Of a stretch of DNA of 64,000 bases, positions 26,217-35,536 are shown in pieces. Source of the stretch: CAWEDP01 sp963807925 (GTDB lineage Bacteria; Acidobacteriota; Vicinamibacteria; Vicinamibacterales; CAVVIG01); assembly GCA_963807925.1 (NCBI GenBank), contig CAWEDP010000002.1, forward strand, positions 1,364,001 through 1,428,000, in the 5' to 3' direction. The translations under genes and the position numbers were made by a program. Under the pieces are notes generated by a model. That model saw only the letters and a program-made list of their open reading frames with translations. It made no database searches and was not told the origin of the DNA. Position 1 is the stretch's first letter. Each line of letters starts with the position of its first letter.

Positions 26217-27288
26217 CCGCGTCGTCGACTGGATCGACGAGCGCCTGGACCTGAGCGGCGTCAAGCACTTCGTCGCGACCAAGACCGTGCCGATCCACAC
26301 GCAGGAAGTGTGGTATTACCTCGGCGGCCTGACGCTGTTCCTGTTCGCCGTGCAGATCTTCACCGGCATCCTCCTGCTCCTCTATTACCGGCCGAGCGCG
26401 GCGGAGGCGTACGAGAGCGTGCAGTTCATCGTCACGCGCGTGCAGTTCGGCTGGCTGATCCGGAACATCCACAGCTGGTCGGCGAACCTGCTCATCGCCG
26501 CGGCCTTCGCGCACTTCTTCAGCGTCTTCCTGCTCAAGTCGTATCGAAAGCCGCGGGAGCTCACCTGGGTGAGCGGCGTGCTGCTGCTGCTCCTGATGCT
26601 CGCCTTCGGGTTCAGCGGCTACCTGCTGCCGTGGAACGAGCTGGCGTTCTTCGCCACCAAGGTCGGCACCGGCATCGCGGGCGCCGTGCCCTTGGCCGGC
26701 GGGTTCCTGATACACCTCCTCCGTGGCGGGGACGATGTGACGGGCGCGACGCTGTCGCGGTTCTACGGGCTGCACGTCGCCGTGCTGCCGGCGCTCGCGA
26801 CGGCGCTCGTCGCCCTCCATCTCCTGTTCGTCCAGCGCCAGGGGATGAGCGTGCCGCTTCGCGTCGAACGGCGGCTCGAACGGGGCGAAGCGGCGCGGGT
26901 GATGAAGTTCTTTCCCAACTACGTCCTCCGCGACGTGCTGGCGTGGTATGTCGCGCTCGCGATCCTGGCGGCGCTCGCGGCCTTCTACCCGTGGGAGCTC
27001 GGGAAGAAAGCGGACCCGTTCGCGGCGGTGCCGCCCGGCATCCGGCCGGAGTGGTACTTCCTGGCGATGTTCCACACCCTCAAGCTGCTGCCCAGCCACG
27101 TCATGGGGATCGAGGGCGAGCGGCTCGGGGTCGTCGTCTTCGGCCTGGCGGCCGTCGTGATGGTGATGCTGCCGTTTCTCGATCGCCGCTCGAATGCCGG
27201 TCACCGGAGCCCTCTGTTCACGGCGCTGGCGCTCTTCGGGTTGGCCTACCTGGTGATCTTCACCATCGTGGGCCGGTACGCGAGGTGA
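26200..27288 (+). CDS. petB: Cytochrome b of a bc-type complex (b6 plus subunit IV fused)
   Basis: The membrane quinol-oxidising subunit. Heme-binding histidine pairs occur in HSWSANLLIAAAFAHFF and in GLHVAVLPALATALVALH, and the Qo-site signature appears as RPEWYF. Its 362 residues combine the b6-like N-terminal four helices and a subunit-IV-like C-terminal three helices. I start it at TTG 26200, supported by GGGAGAGGAGG upstream and overlap with petC. It is followed four bases later by a nine-heme cytochrome in the place where cytochrome c1 or f would be encoded. Confidence 0.93.
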   Translation: MSRAVDRVVDWIDERLDLSGVKHFVATKTVPIHTQEVWYYLGGLTLFLFAVQIFTGILLLLYYRPSAAEAYESVQFIVTRVQFGWLIRNIHSWSANLLIAAAFAHFFSVFLLKSYRKPRELTWVSGVLLLLLMLAFGFSGYLLPWNELAFFATKVGTGIAGAVPLAGGFLIHLLRGGDDVTGATLSRFYGLHVAVLPALATALVALHLLFVQRQGMSVPLRVERRLERGEAARVMKFFPNYVLRDVLAWYVALAILAALAAFYPWELGKKADPFAAVPPGIRPEWYFLAMFHTLKLLPSHVMGIEGERLGVVVFGLAAVVMVMLPFLDRRSNAGHRSPLFTALALFGLAYLVIFTIVGRYAR

Positions 27289-27292
27289 CGTG

Positions 27293-28651
27293 ATGCTCGG
27301 ACCGGGCCTCGGAGACATCGGGACGCGCTCTCGAAACGCAGCCTACCGGAGACGCTCCGGCATCTCACGGCATCCGTGGCGATGCCTCATGGCAATTGCG
27401 GGCGCCGCCCTCCTTTTTCCGGCAGCTGTTTCCGCGCAGCCGGCGAGCCCCCGGAACGAATGCGTCGCCTGTCACGCGAAGCAGTCGGACCAGCGGCTGG
27501 CCACGCCGGCCGCCCTGTTCGCGGGCCAGGACGTGCATCGCGACCGCGCGTTCGGCTGCGTCGATTGCCACGGGGGCAATCCTCAGTCGACCGAGAAGGC
27601 CGGTGCGCACGACGTCACGCGAGGATACAAGGGCAAGCCGTCAGGCGTGGCGATCGTCGCGACGTGCGCCCGCTGCCACAGCGATGCCGAGCTGATGCGC
27701 CGGTTCGCGCCCCGCCAGCGGGTGGACCAGGAAGCCGAGTACGTCACGAGCGTCCACGGCAAACGCCTCGCCGCGGGCGACCCGAACGTGGCCACGTGCG
27801 TCAGCTGCCACGGTGCGCATGGCATCAGGCTCGTCAACGACGCCCGATCGCCCGTGTTCCCGACCAACGTGGCCGCCACGTGCGGATCGTGCCACGCCGA
27901 TCCGAAGCGAATGAGCGGGTACACCCTCGACAAGACCACGTCGCCGCTGCCGACCAACCAGCTCGCGCTCTACCAGACGAGCGTCCACTTCGCCGCGCTC
28001 ACCAAGGAGAACGACCTTTCAGCGCCCACGTGCAACGACTGCCACGGCAATCACGGCGCCGCGCCGCCCGGCGTCGGGACCGTCGCCAACGTCTGCGGCA
28101 CCTGTCACGTGGTGTTCGCGCAGAGGTTTCAGACCAGCGTGCACAACGAGATCTTCGACAAGGGCTGCGTCGAGTGCCACGGCAACCACGCCGTCCTGAA
28201 ACCGTCCGACGACATGCTCGGAACCGACGCGCACGCGATCTGCGCCACCTGCCACACCGGCGCCGACGACAAAGGGGCGCTGGCAGCCGCGAGCATGCGC
28301 GGCGGGATCGACCGGCTCAAGGCGGCCATCGAGCGCGCGAGCGTCCGGCTGGCGGGCGTGAAGAATGCCGGCATGGAGATGAGCGCCCAGGATCTCGCCC
28401 TGGCGTCCGCCAGATCCAAGCTGACGCTGGCGCGAACCGAGGTGCACACCTTCGAGCCCGCCCGGCTGACGCCCGTCATCGGAGACGGGCTGAAGATCGT
28501 GTCGGAGGTCGATCGGGCGGCCGACGGTGCGTCCGCCGAGCTGACGTTCAGACGTCGCGGTCTGCTCGTCTCGCTCGGCGCCATCCTGCTCGTCGTGATC
28601 GCGCTCGGGCTGAAGATCAGACAGGTCGATCGACGAGCCTCGCGCCCTTAG
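27293..28651 (+). CDS. Nine-heme c-type cytochrome, membrane-anchored, in the petCB operon
   Basis: Nine CxxCH motifs can be read in order: CVACH, CVDCH, CARCH, CVSCH, CGSCH, CNDCH, CGTCH, CVECH and CATCH. There is a signal peptide (MAIAGAALLFPAAVSAQ, about 35 residues into the frame) and a C-terminal hydrophobic helix (GLLVSLGAILLVVIALGL), so the heme domain faces the periplasm tethered to the membrane. A helical, probably coiled region separates hemes from the anchor. Four bases separate it from petB. It most likely accepts electrons from the Rieske/cytochrome b pair instead of a c1-type subunit. The start could also be a later ATG nearer the signal peptide. Confidence 0.88.
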   Translation: MLGPGLGDIGTRSRNAAYRRRSGISRHPWRCLMAIAGAALLFPAAVSAQPASPRNECVACHAKQSDQRLATPAALFAGQDVHRDRAFGCVDCHGGNPQSTEKAGAHDVTRGYKGKPSGVAIVATCARCHSDAELMRRFAPRQRVDQEAEYVTSVHGKRLAAGDPNVATCVSCHGAHGIRLVNDARSPVFPTNVAATCGSCHADPKRMSGYTLDKTTSPLPTNQLALYQTSVHFAALTKENDLSAPTCNDCHGNHGAAPPGVGTVANVCGTCHVVFAQRFQTSVHNEIFDKGCVECHGNHAVLKPSDDMLGTDAHAICATCHTGADDKGALAAASMRGGIDRLKAAIERASVRLAGVKNAGMEMSAQDLALASARSKLTLARTEVHTFEPARLTPVIGDGLKIVSEVDRAADGASAELTFRRRGLLVSLGAILLVVIALGLKIRQVDRRASRP

Positions 28652-29856
28652 CGCGGCTGGTCGATCGACGGCGCCGCGTGGGGCGCGCGGCCTTCGCCCG
28701 GCTCGACGCCGCGACCGGCGCGCCGTGGGGCCGGCCGGTCGAGGTCCGGTCGATACGTGCAGAACGGCTCTTCGGCGAGGAAGCTGCCGGTCGCGGCGTA
28801 AGCGCGAGCTCGACAGCCGCCGCAGATCGCGTCGAAGCGGCAGTCGCCGCACTTGCCCTCGAGCGCGTCCGGATCCCTCAGCTGCTGAAAGACGGGCGAC
28901 GAGCGCCAGATGTCCGCGAACCGCTGAACCCGCGTATCGCCCGCCGGCACCGGCAGATAGCCGCACGGGTACACCTCGCCCAGATTGGAGATGAAGCAGA
29001 CGGTCGTGCCGGCCAGGCACCCGCGCGTCATCGCCGACAGCGGCTGCCCGCCGGCGACAGGATGCGCCGCCGTGAAGATCGGCGCCGCTTTCGCCCTGGT
29101 TCCCGGCGCGATGAAGGTGGCGGTGAAGTCGCCGCGGCGGCGGTCGGCGGCGAGCCGCTGGGCGCGGATCCGGTAGTAATGCGGCGCGCAGGTCGCCTTC
29201 AGGTCGATCGGACACGTCTTGGACTGCTCGTCGAACCAGTGGAGCACCCGCTCGTACTCGCTGGCCGGCAGCATCTGGGTGGGCGCAATCTCGAGGCCGC
29301 ACCCGACGGGAACGAGCATGAACAGGTGGAGCGCGTCGGCGCCAATCGACAGGGCGAGGTCGAGCAGCGCGGGCAGCTCGGCCACGTTGTGCTGCGCAAT
29401 GGTGGAATTGATCTGCACCGAGACCCCTTCGTCCCGCAGCAGCCGCATCCCCCGAAGCGCTTTCGCATGCGCCCCCGAGACGCCCCGAAAGCGGTCGTGC
29501 GTCTCCGGGTTGGCCCCGTCCACGCTGATGGCGACGCGCGAGAAGCCGGTGTCGGCGATCTTGGCGGCGATACGCTCCGTCACGAGCGTGCCGTTGGTGG
29601 CCAGCGCCATGCGAAAGCCGCTCTGCACTCCGTACTCGCCGAGATCGAAGATGTCAGGCCTGAAGAGCGGCTCGCCGCCAGACAGCACGAGCACCGGCCT
29701 GGCTACCATCGCGATCTCGTCCATCAGATCGAAGGCGCGGGCCGTCGTGAGCTCCCCGAGACCGAGCGAGGTCTGCGGCACCGCGCGGCAGTGGCGGCAG
29801 GTCAGATTGCAGGCTTTCGTGGTCTCCCAGAACACCAGACGCAGCGGCGATGCCAT
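28648..29856 (-). CDS. Radical SAM/SPASM protein (NirJ/AhbD-like)
   Basis: A radical SAM enzyme with CNLTCRHC at residues 16-23 (the CxxxCxxC cluster) and the glycine motif VLSGGEPLFRPD. The C-terminal SPASM-type region has several Cys (GCLAGTTVCF, CGYLPV, CGDCRFDAICGGCRA), which would bind extra Fe-S clusters. The overall pattern resembles heme-pathway enzymes NirJ and AhbC/AhbD, but also peptide-modifying radical SAM proteins, and I cannot choose between them. It follows feoA by three bases, in a feoB-feoA-radical SAM operon, so a link between iron uptake and Fe/heme cofactor synthesis is plausible for a cytochrome-rich cell. Confidence 0.75.
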   Translation of the reverse strand: MASPLRLVFWETTKACNLTCRHCRAVPQTSLGLGELTTARAFDLMDEIAMVARPVLVLSGGEPLFRPDIFDLGEYGVQSGFRMALATNGTLVTERIAAKIADTGFSRVAISVDGANPETHDRFRGVSGAHAKALRGMRLLRDEGVSVQINSTIAQHNVAELPALLDLALSIGADALHLFMLVPVGCGLEIAPTQMLPASEYERVLHWFDEQSKTCPIDLKATCAPHYYRIRAQRLAADRRRGDFTATFIAPGTRAKAAPIFTAAHPVAGGQPLSAMTRGCLAGTTVCFISNLGEVYPCGYLPVPAGDTRVQRFADIWRSSPVFQQLRDPDALEGKCGDCRFDAICGGCRARAYAATGSFLAEEPFCTYRPDLDRPAPRRAGRGVEPGEGRAPHAAPSIDQPR

Positions 29857-29859
29857 GAC

Positions 29860-30180
29860 TTATTCCTCCTCCGACCTGACAAGGATCAGCTCGGCCACCG
29901 CCCATTCGACGGCGAGCTCGGTCTGATCGCACACGAACACGATGGCTGGGAACGTCTGCCGCACTTCCACGCGCGCCCCGGGGGTGACGCCGAGCGCCAG
30001 CAGGCGCTCCGCCCGTTCCGCCGGATCGGGATGCACGTGCTCGATGGTGCCCACGGCGCCGACCGACAGCGTCGACAGGGCGACGGCGCCCCCGTGGTCT
30101 GCAAACAGCCGCCCGCCGGAGCGTTTCGGCCGAATCAATCGCGGCCGACTAGAAGCGAACGCCAAGAGTGGCGAGTACAT
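29860..30180 (-). CDS. feoA: FeoA, ferrous iron transport accessory protein
   Basis: A small SH3-like FeoA protein. The core reads ALSTLSVGAVGTIEHV, then AERAERLLALGVTPGARVEV, the typical FeoA signature, and ends with a hydrophobic strand and acids. ATG 30180 is the nearest ATG that gives a plausible length of 106 residues; it overlaps the feoB 3' end. The first 30 residues before the core are longer than in most FeoA proteins, so a later start cannot be excluded. Confidence 0.85.
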   Translation of the reverse strand: MYSPLLAFASSRPRLIRPKRSGGRLFADHGGAVALSTLSVGAVGTIEHVHPDPAERAERLLALGVTPGARVEVRQTFPAIVFVCDQTELAVEWAVAELILVRSEEE

Positions 30181-31900
30181 GGTTGAGTCCCGCACCGGTC
30201 ACGACGGCCACCACCGTGATGAAGGCGAGCATGGTCGATGCGACCCTCAGGCCGCGCTCGCGCACGATCATGAGGAAGTTGGCCACACAGGGCACGAAGA
30301 GCGTCATCACCGTCAGCGCGACGACCGACTGCGCACCGGTCAGCTGACCGCTGCGCGCGAGCCGAAAGAGTCCAGCCGCCCCGTAATCGCGCCGCAGGAA
30401 GCCCATGACGAAGATCTGGGCGCTGTCGGCGGGCAGCCCCAGCCATCCGGTGACGATCGGCCTGGCCGCGCGTGAGATCATGCCCAGTGCGTGGAATCGG
30501 TCGAGCGTGAACAGCAGCGCGGTGCCGACGAGGAACAGCGGCACCGCTTCGCCCAGATACCACCGCACGCGCAGCTGCGTCTTCATCAGCACGTTCTGCG
30601 CCTTGGGCCACCGAATCGGCGGGAGCTCGAGGACGAACTCCGACCGGTCGCCGCGCAGCGCGCGCGCCGCCAGCCAGCCGACCAGCAGCATCTGCCCCGC
30701 CACGACGCCGAACAGCGTGAGGAGCGCCGCGAACGAAATGCCGCCCAGAATGCCCATGATCGTGGCCAGCTGCGCCGAGCACGGAATCCCCAACGCGAGC
30801 AGCAGAATCGCGATGAGCCGCTCCTTCGGCGTCGCCAGAATCCTCGTCGTCATGGTCGCCATCGTGTCGCAGCCGAGGCCGAGGACCATCGGGAGCACCG
30901 CCTTGCCGTTCAGCCCCATGACGCGGAAGATGCGATCGGCGAAGATGGCCAGGCGCGGGAGATAGCCGCTGTCCTCGAGAAACCCGAAGGCCAGGAAGAA
31001 CGTCGTCACCACCGGCAGCACGATGGCAATCGCGTAGGTCATCCCCATCGTGACGAGGCCGTACTCGCCGACCAGGAAGTCACGGACGAGCGGTACGGGA
31101 ATGAACCGGTCCGCAAGCCAGATGGCCGCCGGGTTGACGAGGCGGCCGAACAGCGTGTCCTCGAAGAACCCGACCAGCGTCTGGGCGCCGAAGACGCCGA
31201 CAAACAGGTACACCCCATAGAGCACGGCCGCCAGGATCAGCAGGCCGGGCACCGGCTGGCGCGTTGCACGGCCAAGCGCCTCCTGCGCGCGCACCAGCGT
31301 GAGGTTGCTGACGCGGCGCGTCTCGCGCGTCAGCTCGTGCGCCCACGCAGCCCGCTCGAGCGCCTGCTGCCGCACCGGGACGCTGGGGACCGTTGCCGAG
31401 GCCAGAGCGTCGCGCAGCGCCGGCAGGCCCCGGCCTTCGACGGCCACCATCTCGACGACCGGAATGCCGAGCCGTCCGGCGAGCCGGGCGGCGTCGACCG
31501 AGATGCCGCGCATCCAGGCTTCGTCGACCATGTTCAGGACGAGAATCGTCGGCTTGCGAAACGCGGCAATCTGCGCCGTCAGCGCGAGGGCCCGGCGCAG
31601 GTTCCGCGCGTCGGCCACCTGCACGACGAGATCGACGCCTTCCGGGTCGGCGAGCACGTCGCGCGTGATGCGCTCGTCTTCACTGAGCGCCCCCTCGAGC
31701 GCATTGACGCCCGGCGTGTCCACGAGGTCGCAGACCTCGGCGCCGACGAGAGCCCGCCCCCGGGTGAGCGAGACGGTCGTGCCAGGATAGTTCGACACCG
31801 TGGCATAGCGGCCCGTCAGACGCCCGAACAGCACGCTCTTGCCGACGTTGGGGTTGCCCACCAGCGCGATCCGGAGGGGACGCGCGCGCAGCCGAAGCAT
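30149..31900 (-). CDS. feoB: FeoB, GTP-dependent ferrous iron transporter
   Basis: FeoB imports Fe2+ across the inner membrane. The N-terminal G domain has IALVGNPNVGKSVLF, PGTT, DTPG and LNMVDEA. The membrane part contains two gate regions with the conserved Cys (MVLGLGCDTMATMTTR and LGIPCSAQ) and about eight to ten helices. At about 583 residues it is on the short side, with a reduced region between G domain and gates. Two starts are possible. ATG 31945 (MACHVVHE) would sit only about 5 bases from the predicted sigma-54 transcription start. ATG 31900 has AGGG seven bases upstream and leaves a normal leader, so I chose it. Confidence 0.92.
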   Translation of the reverse strand: MLRLRARPLRIALVGNPNVGKSVLFGRLTGRYATVSNYPGTTVSLTRGRALVGAEVCDLVDTPGVNALEGALSEDERITRDVLADPEGVDLVVQVADARNLRRALALTAQIAAFRKPTILVLNMVDEAWMRGISVDAARLAGRLGIPVVEMVAVEGRGLPALRDALASATVPSVPVRQQALERAAWAHELTRETRRVSNLTLVRAQEALGRATRQPVPGLLILAAVLYGVYLFVGVFGAQTLVGFFEDTLFGRLVNPAAIWLADRFIPVPLVRDFLVGEYGLVTMGMTYAIAIVLPVVTTFFLAFGFLEDSGYLPRLAIFADRIFRVMGLNGKAVLPMVLGLGCDTMATMTTRILATPKERLIAILLLALGIPCSAQLATIMGILGGISFAALLTLFGVVAGQMLLVGWLAARALRGDRSEFVLELPPIRWPKAQNVLMKTQLRVRWYLGEAVPLFLVGTALLFTLDRFHALGMISRAARPIVTGWLGLPADSAQIFVMGFLRRDYGAAGLFRLARSGQLTGAQSVVALTVMTLFVPCVANFLMIVRERGLRVASTMLAFITVVAVVTGAGLNHVLATLGVRF

Positions 31901-31960
31901 CGGAGACCCTGCGGCCCGACGCTCGTGAACCACGTGACAGGCCATGCGCCGACGCCCAGG

Positions 31961-31976
31961 CGCAAGGGCGATGCCG
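31961..31976 (-). promoter_or_regulatory. Sigma-54-type promoter for feoB operon
   Basis: The minus strand reads CGGCATCGCCCTTGCG, with GG-N10-GC and TTGC at -12. No CCGG-N4-CCGG palindrome lies upstream, but a different inverted repeat CGACCG-atggc-CGGTCG occupies 32015-32031, about 40 bases from the -24 element. Confidence 0.55.
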
Positions 31977-32078
31977 TCGCACGTGCGCGGAATTGCGAAT
32001 GAAATCGAGCGGAGCGACCGATGGCCGGTCGGAGGTCTGGGGACTTCTCCCCGGAGGCTGCGTAAAAGTCTGGGGCCC

Positions 32079-32125
32079 AAAAAAGACCTGACGCGCGATG
32101 GCGGAGGGTGGCCCGCGCGTCAGGT
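32079..32125 (-). terminator. Rho-independent terminator after the porin gene
   Basis: A perfect 12-bp stem (ACCTGACGCGCG at 32086-32097 pairing with CGCGCGTCAGGT at 32114-32125) with a 16-base loop. On the minus strand it is followed by TTTTTT (complement of 32079-32084). It lies about 20 bases beyond the stop of the MtrB-like gene and separates that operon from feoB. Confidence 0.85.
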
Positions 32126-32146
32126 CCCAGTCTGGCAGGGATGCCC

Positions 32147-34367
32147 CTACCAGAGATAGGTGAGACGGCCCATTACGGTGTTCGCCGTGTAGGGCCGGTA
32201 GTAGTAGCCGAGCATCAGCAGCGCCGGCGAGGCGGTCGCCGGCTGCGCCAGGCTCGAGAGCGGCGCGAGCGCGAAGTCGTTCACCGTGTACTTGTCGTAC
32301 CAATAGGCGGCGCCGAGCGCCAGATGCGGCGTCAGGTAGTACTTGCCGTCGATGGTCCCCCGCTGCTGCTCGTTGGTGACGGCCGGCAGCTGGACCGGCG
32401 CGGCCAGCACCGAAGTGGCCGGCACGCCGTAGACATAGACCGACTCGGCCCGTGTGTAGTCGTACCCGAGCTTGATGTCGGTCTTGGGGATGGCCTTCAG
32501 CAGGTCGATCGAGGCGTTGACTGTGTGGACCTTGTCGGCGCTGTTGTCGGTCCAGTCGCGGCGCGGATCGTTGAACTGCTGCGTCGGGTCGTTGAGATAC
32601 ACGATCGTGTTCGCGGGCAGCGGATTCGCGCTGCGCGAGGCCTGGAGCGCCGTGTTCCGCGCGTACCCGTACATCGTGCCGAACGACACGGTCTTGCCGG
32701 GGACGACGTCGAACCCGAGCGTGTACTCGTGGTTGTCGGTCTGCTGCAGCCCGAAGTACGAGCCGGGGTACTGGTCCTTCCCGACGGCGACGGACCCGTT
32801 GACCGAGAAGACCGACGCGGGCGTCAGCTGCAGAATCGTCGAAAACCGGTCCCTGTTGCGATCGGCGATGTCGTACTGCCGCAGGAGCGGCTGCTCGCCG
32901 AACGACAGCAGTTCGAGCTGGTCCACCGACGAGCCGGTCCGCTTGGAGTGCTCGTAGACGCCGCGGACGGTGACCCACGAGACGCCGGTCAGGTCGATCG
33001 ACGCCCGCCCGGTGTCCTCGATCGTGTTCTCGACCATGCGGTAGGTACGGTCGACCTGCTCCCGGGTGTAGCCGAGGCGGAAGCCGACGTACCGGTAGGG
33101 CGAGTACAGACCCGTCCGCGTCGAACGTGTGCCGCGTGTAGCCGAGCGGCTCGCTGGCGATGTCGAGCGTCACCAGGCTGGTGTCGTAGTTGACGCCCTG
33201 GAGGACGTTGAAGAGCGGCGTGCGGTTGTCGAACTGGTACTGGCGGTACCGCGCGTTGAACCAGAGCGAGTTCAGCGGTCTCGACGTGAACGTATAGTTC
33301 ATCGCGATGACCCGCGCGCTCACCTCCGCGGTCTGCCGCGGCAGATCCGGCGAGACGATCGCGGTGTTGACCGTGAAGGGCTGCAGCGGATCGTTGTTCG
33401 ACAGCTGGCCGAGAGAGACGTAGGCGGCCGCGTGGCTCCGGGCCGGCAGCTTCACGCCTCCAGAGGCGCTCACCGTGTTCGAGTCGGTGTTGGGCCAGAG
33501 CGCCATCCGGCCGGCGGCCGGGCCGGCGGTGGCGGCGTCGACGGCCCGCAGCGGGTTGTCCCAGGTCAAGGTGGCGATGTTGTTGCGGAAGAACGATCCG
33601 TCGTACGCGAGCTTCGCGAAGGCGCGGTCGTTGGCCCACTCGAGGCTCGATCCGAGCTCCGTCGTCCGGTGATCGAGCGGCACCGCCAGCTCCGTCGCGA
33701 CGGCGCCGCTGATGCCGAAGCTCCCGGCCCACGGCTCGGTGCCGGTCTTCCGGGTGTTCTTCACCGTGAAGTTCACGTCGACGTGGCGGTTGGCGCTGTA
33801 GGTGAGCGCGAAGTCCGCGACGTCACGTCCCTGCCGCAGCGTTAGCGGCGAGGCGCCGCCGACCGCATCGGCGAGCGAGAGCGTCCGGTCCGAGAGCCCG
33901 GCCCGGACGTCCGGGCTCAGGGTGAGGACGCCGGGCGACGCCGTCGCGTACAGCGTACGCGTGTCCTGGCTGTAGAACAGCGGCGTCTGGTTCCACTCGA
34001 ACGACGCCTTCACCCTGCCGTAGTCGTTGTACGACATCGCGAACTGCTGGTCGCGGTAGCCGATGTGAGTCGCCTCGGCGTTGAACAGGTACTGATCGGT
34101 CGATTTGTTGAAGCGGAAGCCATCGAGAAAGCCGCCGTTGCGGAGATCCTGATATCGCTGATACCGGGCCTCGTCGGATCCGGAACCGAAGCCGGTCGCC
34201 CGGAATCCGAAGTTGATTTCATTGACCAGGGACACGTCGCGGATGGCCGCCGGCGTGGTGGCCGGGACGTCCTGCTGCGGGCCGACGCCCGCCTCCTGCG
34301 CGGCGGCGCCCGCCGCCGTCAGCAGGAGTGCGGCCAGGATTGCGAGGAATCTGGTGCGCATGTTCAT
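32147..34367 (-). CDS. MtrB/PioB-like outer-membrane beta-barrel for multiheme cytochrome, frameshifted
   Basis: A large barrel protein of about 740 residues with signal peptide (MNMRTRFLAILAALLLTAAG) and many alternating amphipathic strands ending in YLW, an outer-membrane C-terminal aromatic. Together with the decaheme gene 11 bases upstream it matches the porin-cytochrome pairs MtrAB, DmsEF and PioAB that pass electrons across the outer membrane. The frame breaks at 33111-33113: one C too many in a CCC run separates ...HTFDADG from LYSPYRYVGFRLGYTR. Both sides continue as good barrel sequence, so the intact gene very likely exists. The exact family (MtrB, DmsF or PioB) is uncertain because I have no alignment. 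Confidence 0.78.
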
Positions 34368-34378
34368 GGCTCCTGCCG

Positions 34379-35362
34379 CTACCGAAGGAAGGTGTTGCCG
34401 GCCGGGTGGTTCGACCCGTGAATCTGCGAATGGCAGTTCACGCAGCTGCGGCCGACGATGCGGTTGCTGGCGGCGAGGACCTGGGCGCCGTCGTACACGG
34501 TCGCCGGGTGCCGGCTGCTGACGTGGCAGCGCTGGCAGAGCATCGGCGCCTTCGCCACGAGCATGCGGTCGTTGTTCGACCCGTGCGGATCGTGGCAGCT
34601 CACGCAGCTCTCGCGGCCCGCGGCGTGCTCCCAGAGGAACGGCCCCCGCTTCTCGGTGTGGCAGCTCGCGCAGCTCTCGTTCACCCAGTTGCCGACCTTG
34701 AGCATCCGGACGTTGGTCGAGCCGTGCGCGCTGTGGCACGAGGTGCATTCCATCTTGCCCTCGCGCACCGGCATGTGGCCCGACTTGCGGACCTTGAGCG
34801 CCTCGGTCTTGTGACAGGTCGCGCACGTGTCCACGGTGCTCGCCGTCTTCAGCAGCGTCTTCTCCGACTTGGCGTTGTGCACGCTGTGGCACGAGGTGCA
34901 GGAGACGTTGCGCGCGTCGTGCATGCTGCCGGCCCAGTTGGCGTGGGCGCCCTTCTCATGGCAGCTCAGACACGACTCGTTGACTTCCCGCGCCGACATC
35001 GTCCCGAAGCGCTTGATCGCGGAGGCGTCGCCGGAGTCCACGTGCGCCTTGCCGGGTCCGTGGCACGATTCGCAGCTGCGGCCGGTCGCCGCCGGCGTAC
35101 GTTCGTTCTGCGCCTTCCCGTGAAGGGTGGCGTGAAGGCCCTTGCCCTCCGACTCGTGACAGGTGACGCAGGTATCGTCGCCGACGAACCCGCTGACCTG
35201 TCCGGGCGTGGACGCGGCCGATGGATTGGTGGTTGCCGCACGCGGATCCGGTCTGTCGCCTGAGGGGCTCGCGCCCGCGGCAGCCGCGGCGGCCAGCACC
35301 CAGACCAGCGTGACGACGGCCGCCAGCAGACGCGCCGGAAAACCGTCACTCCGTTGACTCAT
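34379..35362 (-). CDS. Periplasmic decaheme c-type cytochrome (MtrA/DmsE-like)
   Basis: Ten CxxCH motifs are present (CVTCH, CESCH, CLSCH, CTSCH, CATCH, CTSCH, CASCH, CVSCH, CQRCH, CVNCH), with repeated SCxSCHxxHG blocks typical of the DmsE family of MtrA-like cytochromes. The signal peptide is LLAAVVTLVWVLAAAAAAGA. ATG 35362 is chosen because the preceding residues in frame are not signal-like. In MtrA/DmsE systems this protein plugs the barrel encoded next. It has its own sigma-54-type promoter and a palindrome in its leader. Confidence 0.9.
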   Translation of the reverse strand: MSQRSDGFPARLLAAVVTLVWVLAAAAAAGASPSGDRPDPRAATTNPSAASTPGQVSGFVGDDTCVTCHESEGKGLHATLHGKAQNERTPAATGRSCESCHGPGKAHVDSGDASAIKRFGTMSAREVNESCLSCHEKGAHANWAGSMHDARNVSCTSCHSVHNAKSEKTLLKTASTVDTCATCHKTEALKVRKSGHMPVREGKMECTSCHSAHGSTNVRMLKVGNWVNESCASCHTEKRGPFLWEHAAGRESCVSCHDPHGSNNDRMLVAKAPMLCQRCHVSSRHPATVYDGAQVLAASNRIVGRSCVNCHSQIHGSNHPAGNTFLR

Positions 35363-35384
35363 GTCTGCAGCCCTCGAATAACTG

Positions 35385-35400
35385 CGCCGGAACTCCGGAA
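35385..35400. promoter_or_regulatory. CCGG-N4-CCGG palindrome in the decaheme leader
   Basis: CGCCGGAACTCCGGAA. It lies between the predicted transcription start (about 35416) and ATG 35362, so unlike most copies it is downstream of the promoter. A repressive or autoregulatory role, or a different promoter, would explain that. Confidence 0.45.
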
Positions 35401-35426
35401 GAATGAGGGGCCCGGCGCCCCGAAGC

Positions 35427-35442
35427 TGCACGGCAGGTGCCA
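35427..35442 (-). promoter_or_regulatory. Sigma-54-type promoter for decaheme-porin operon
   Basis: The minus strand reads TGGCACCTGCCGTGCA: ideal -24 (TGGCAC), correct spacing, GTGCA at -12. It lies in the 174-base gap between the NapC-like gene and the decaheme gene, about 65 bases before the ATG. Confidence 0.65.
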
Positions 35443-35536
35443 AAGCGCGGCGGCAACCGCCGCCGGCCGGCGTCAGCCGCCGATCGGCCGGTCCCGATCG
35501 CTCACGCGACTGACGCGGTCGACCGGAAGCGGTCGC

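Noticed and set aside
28625..28675. GTCGATCGAC repeated either side of the convergent gene ends
   Set aside because: The 10-mer is a self-palindrome that arises easily at this base composition; no T-run and no longer pairing supports a terminator.
32015..32031. CGACCG-N5-CGGTCG near feoB as another copy of the regulon palindrome
   Set aside because: It is a true inverted repeat at a suitable distance, but the half-site differs from TGCCGG. A similar CGACCGGAAGCGGTCG at about 35519 lies at the end of another gene. A second regulator is possible, but evidence is thin.
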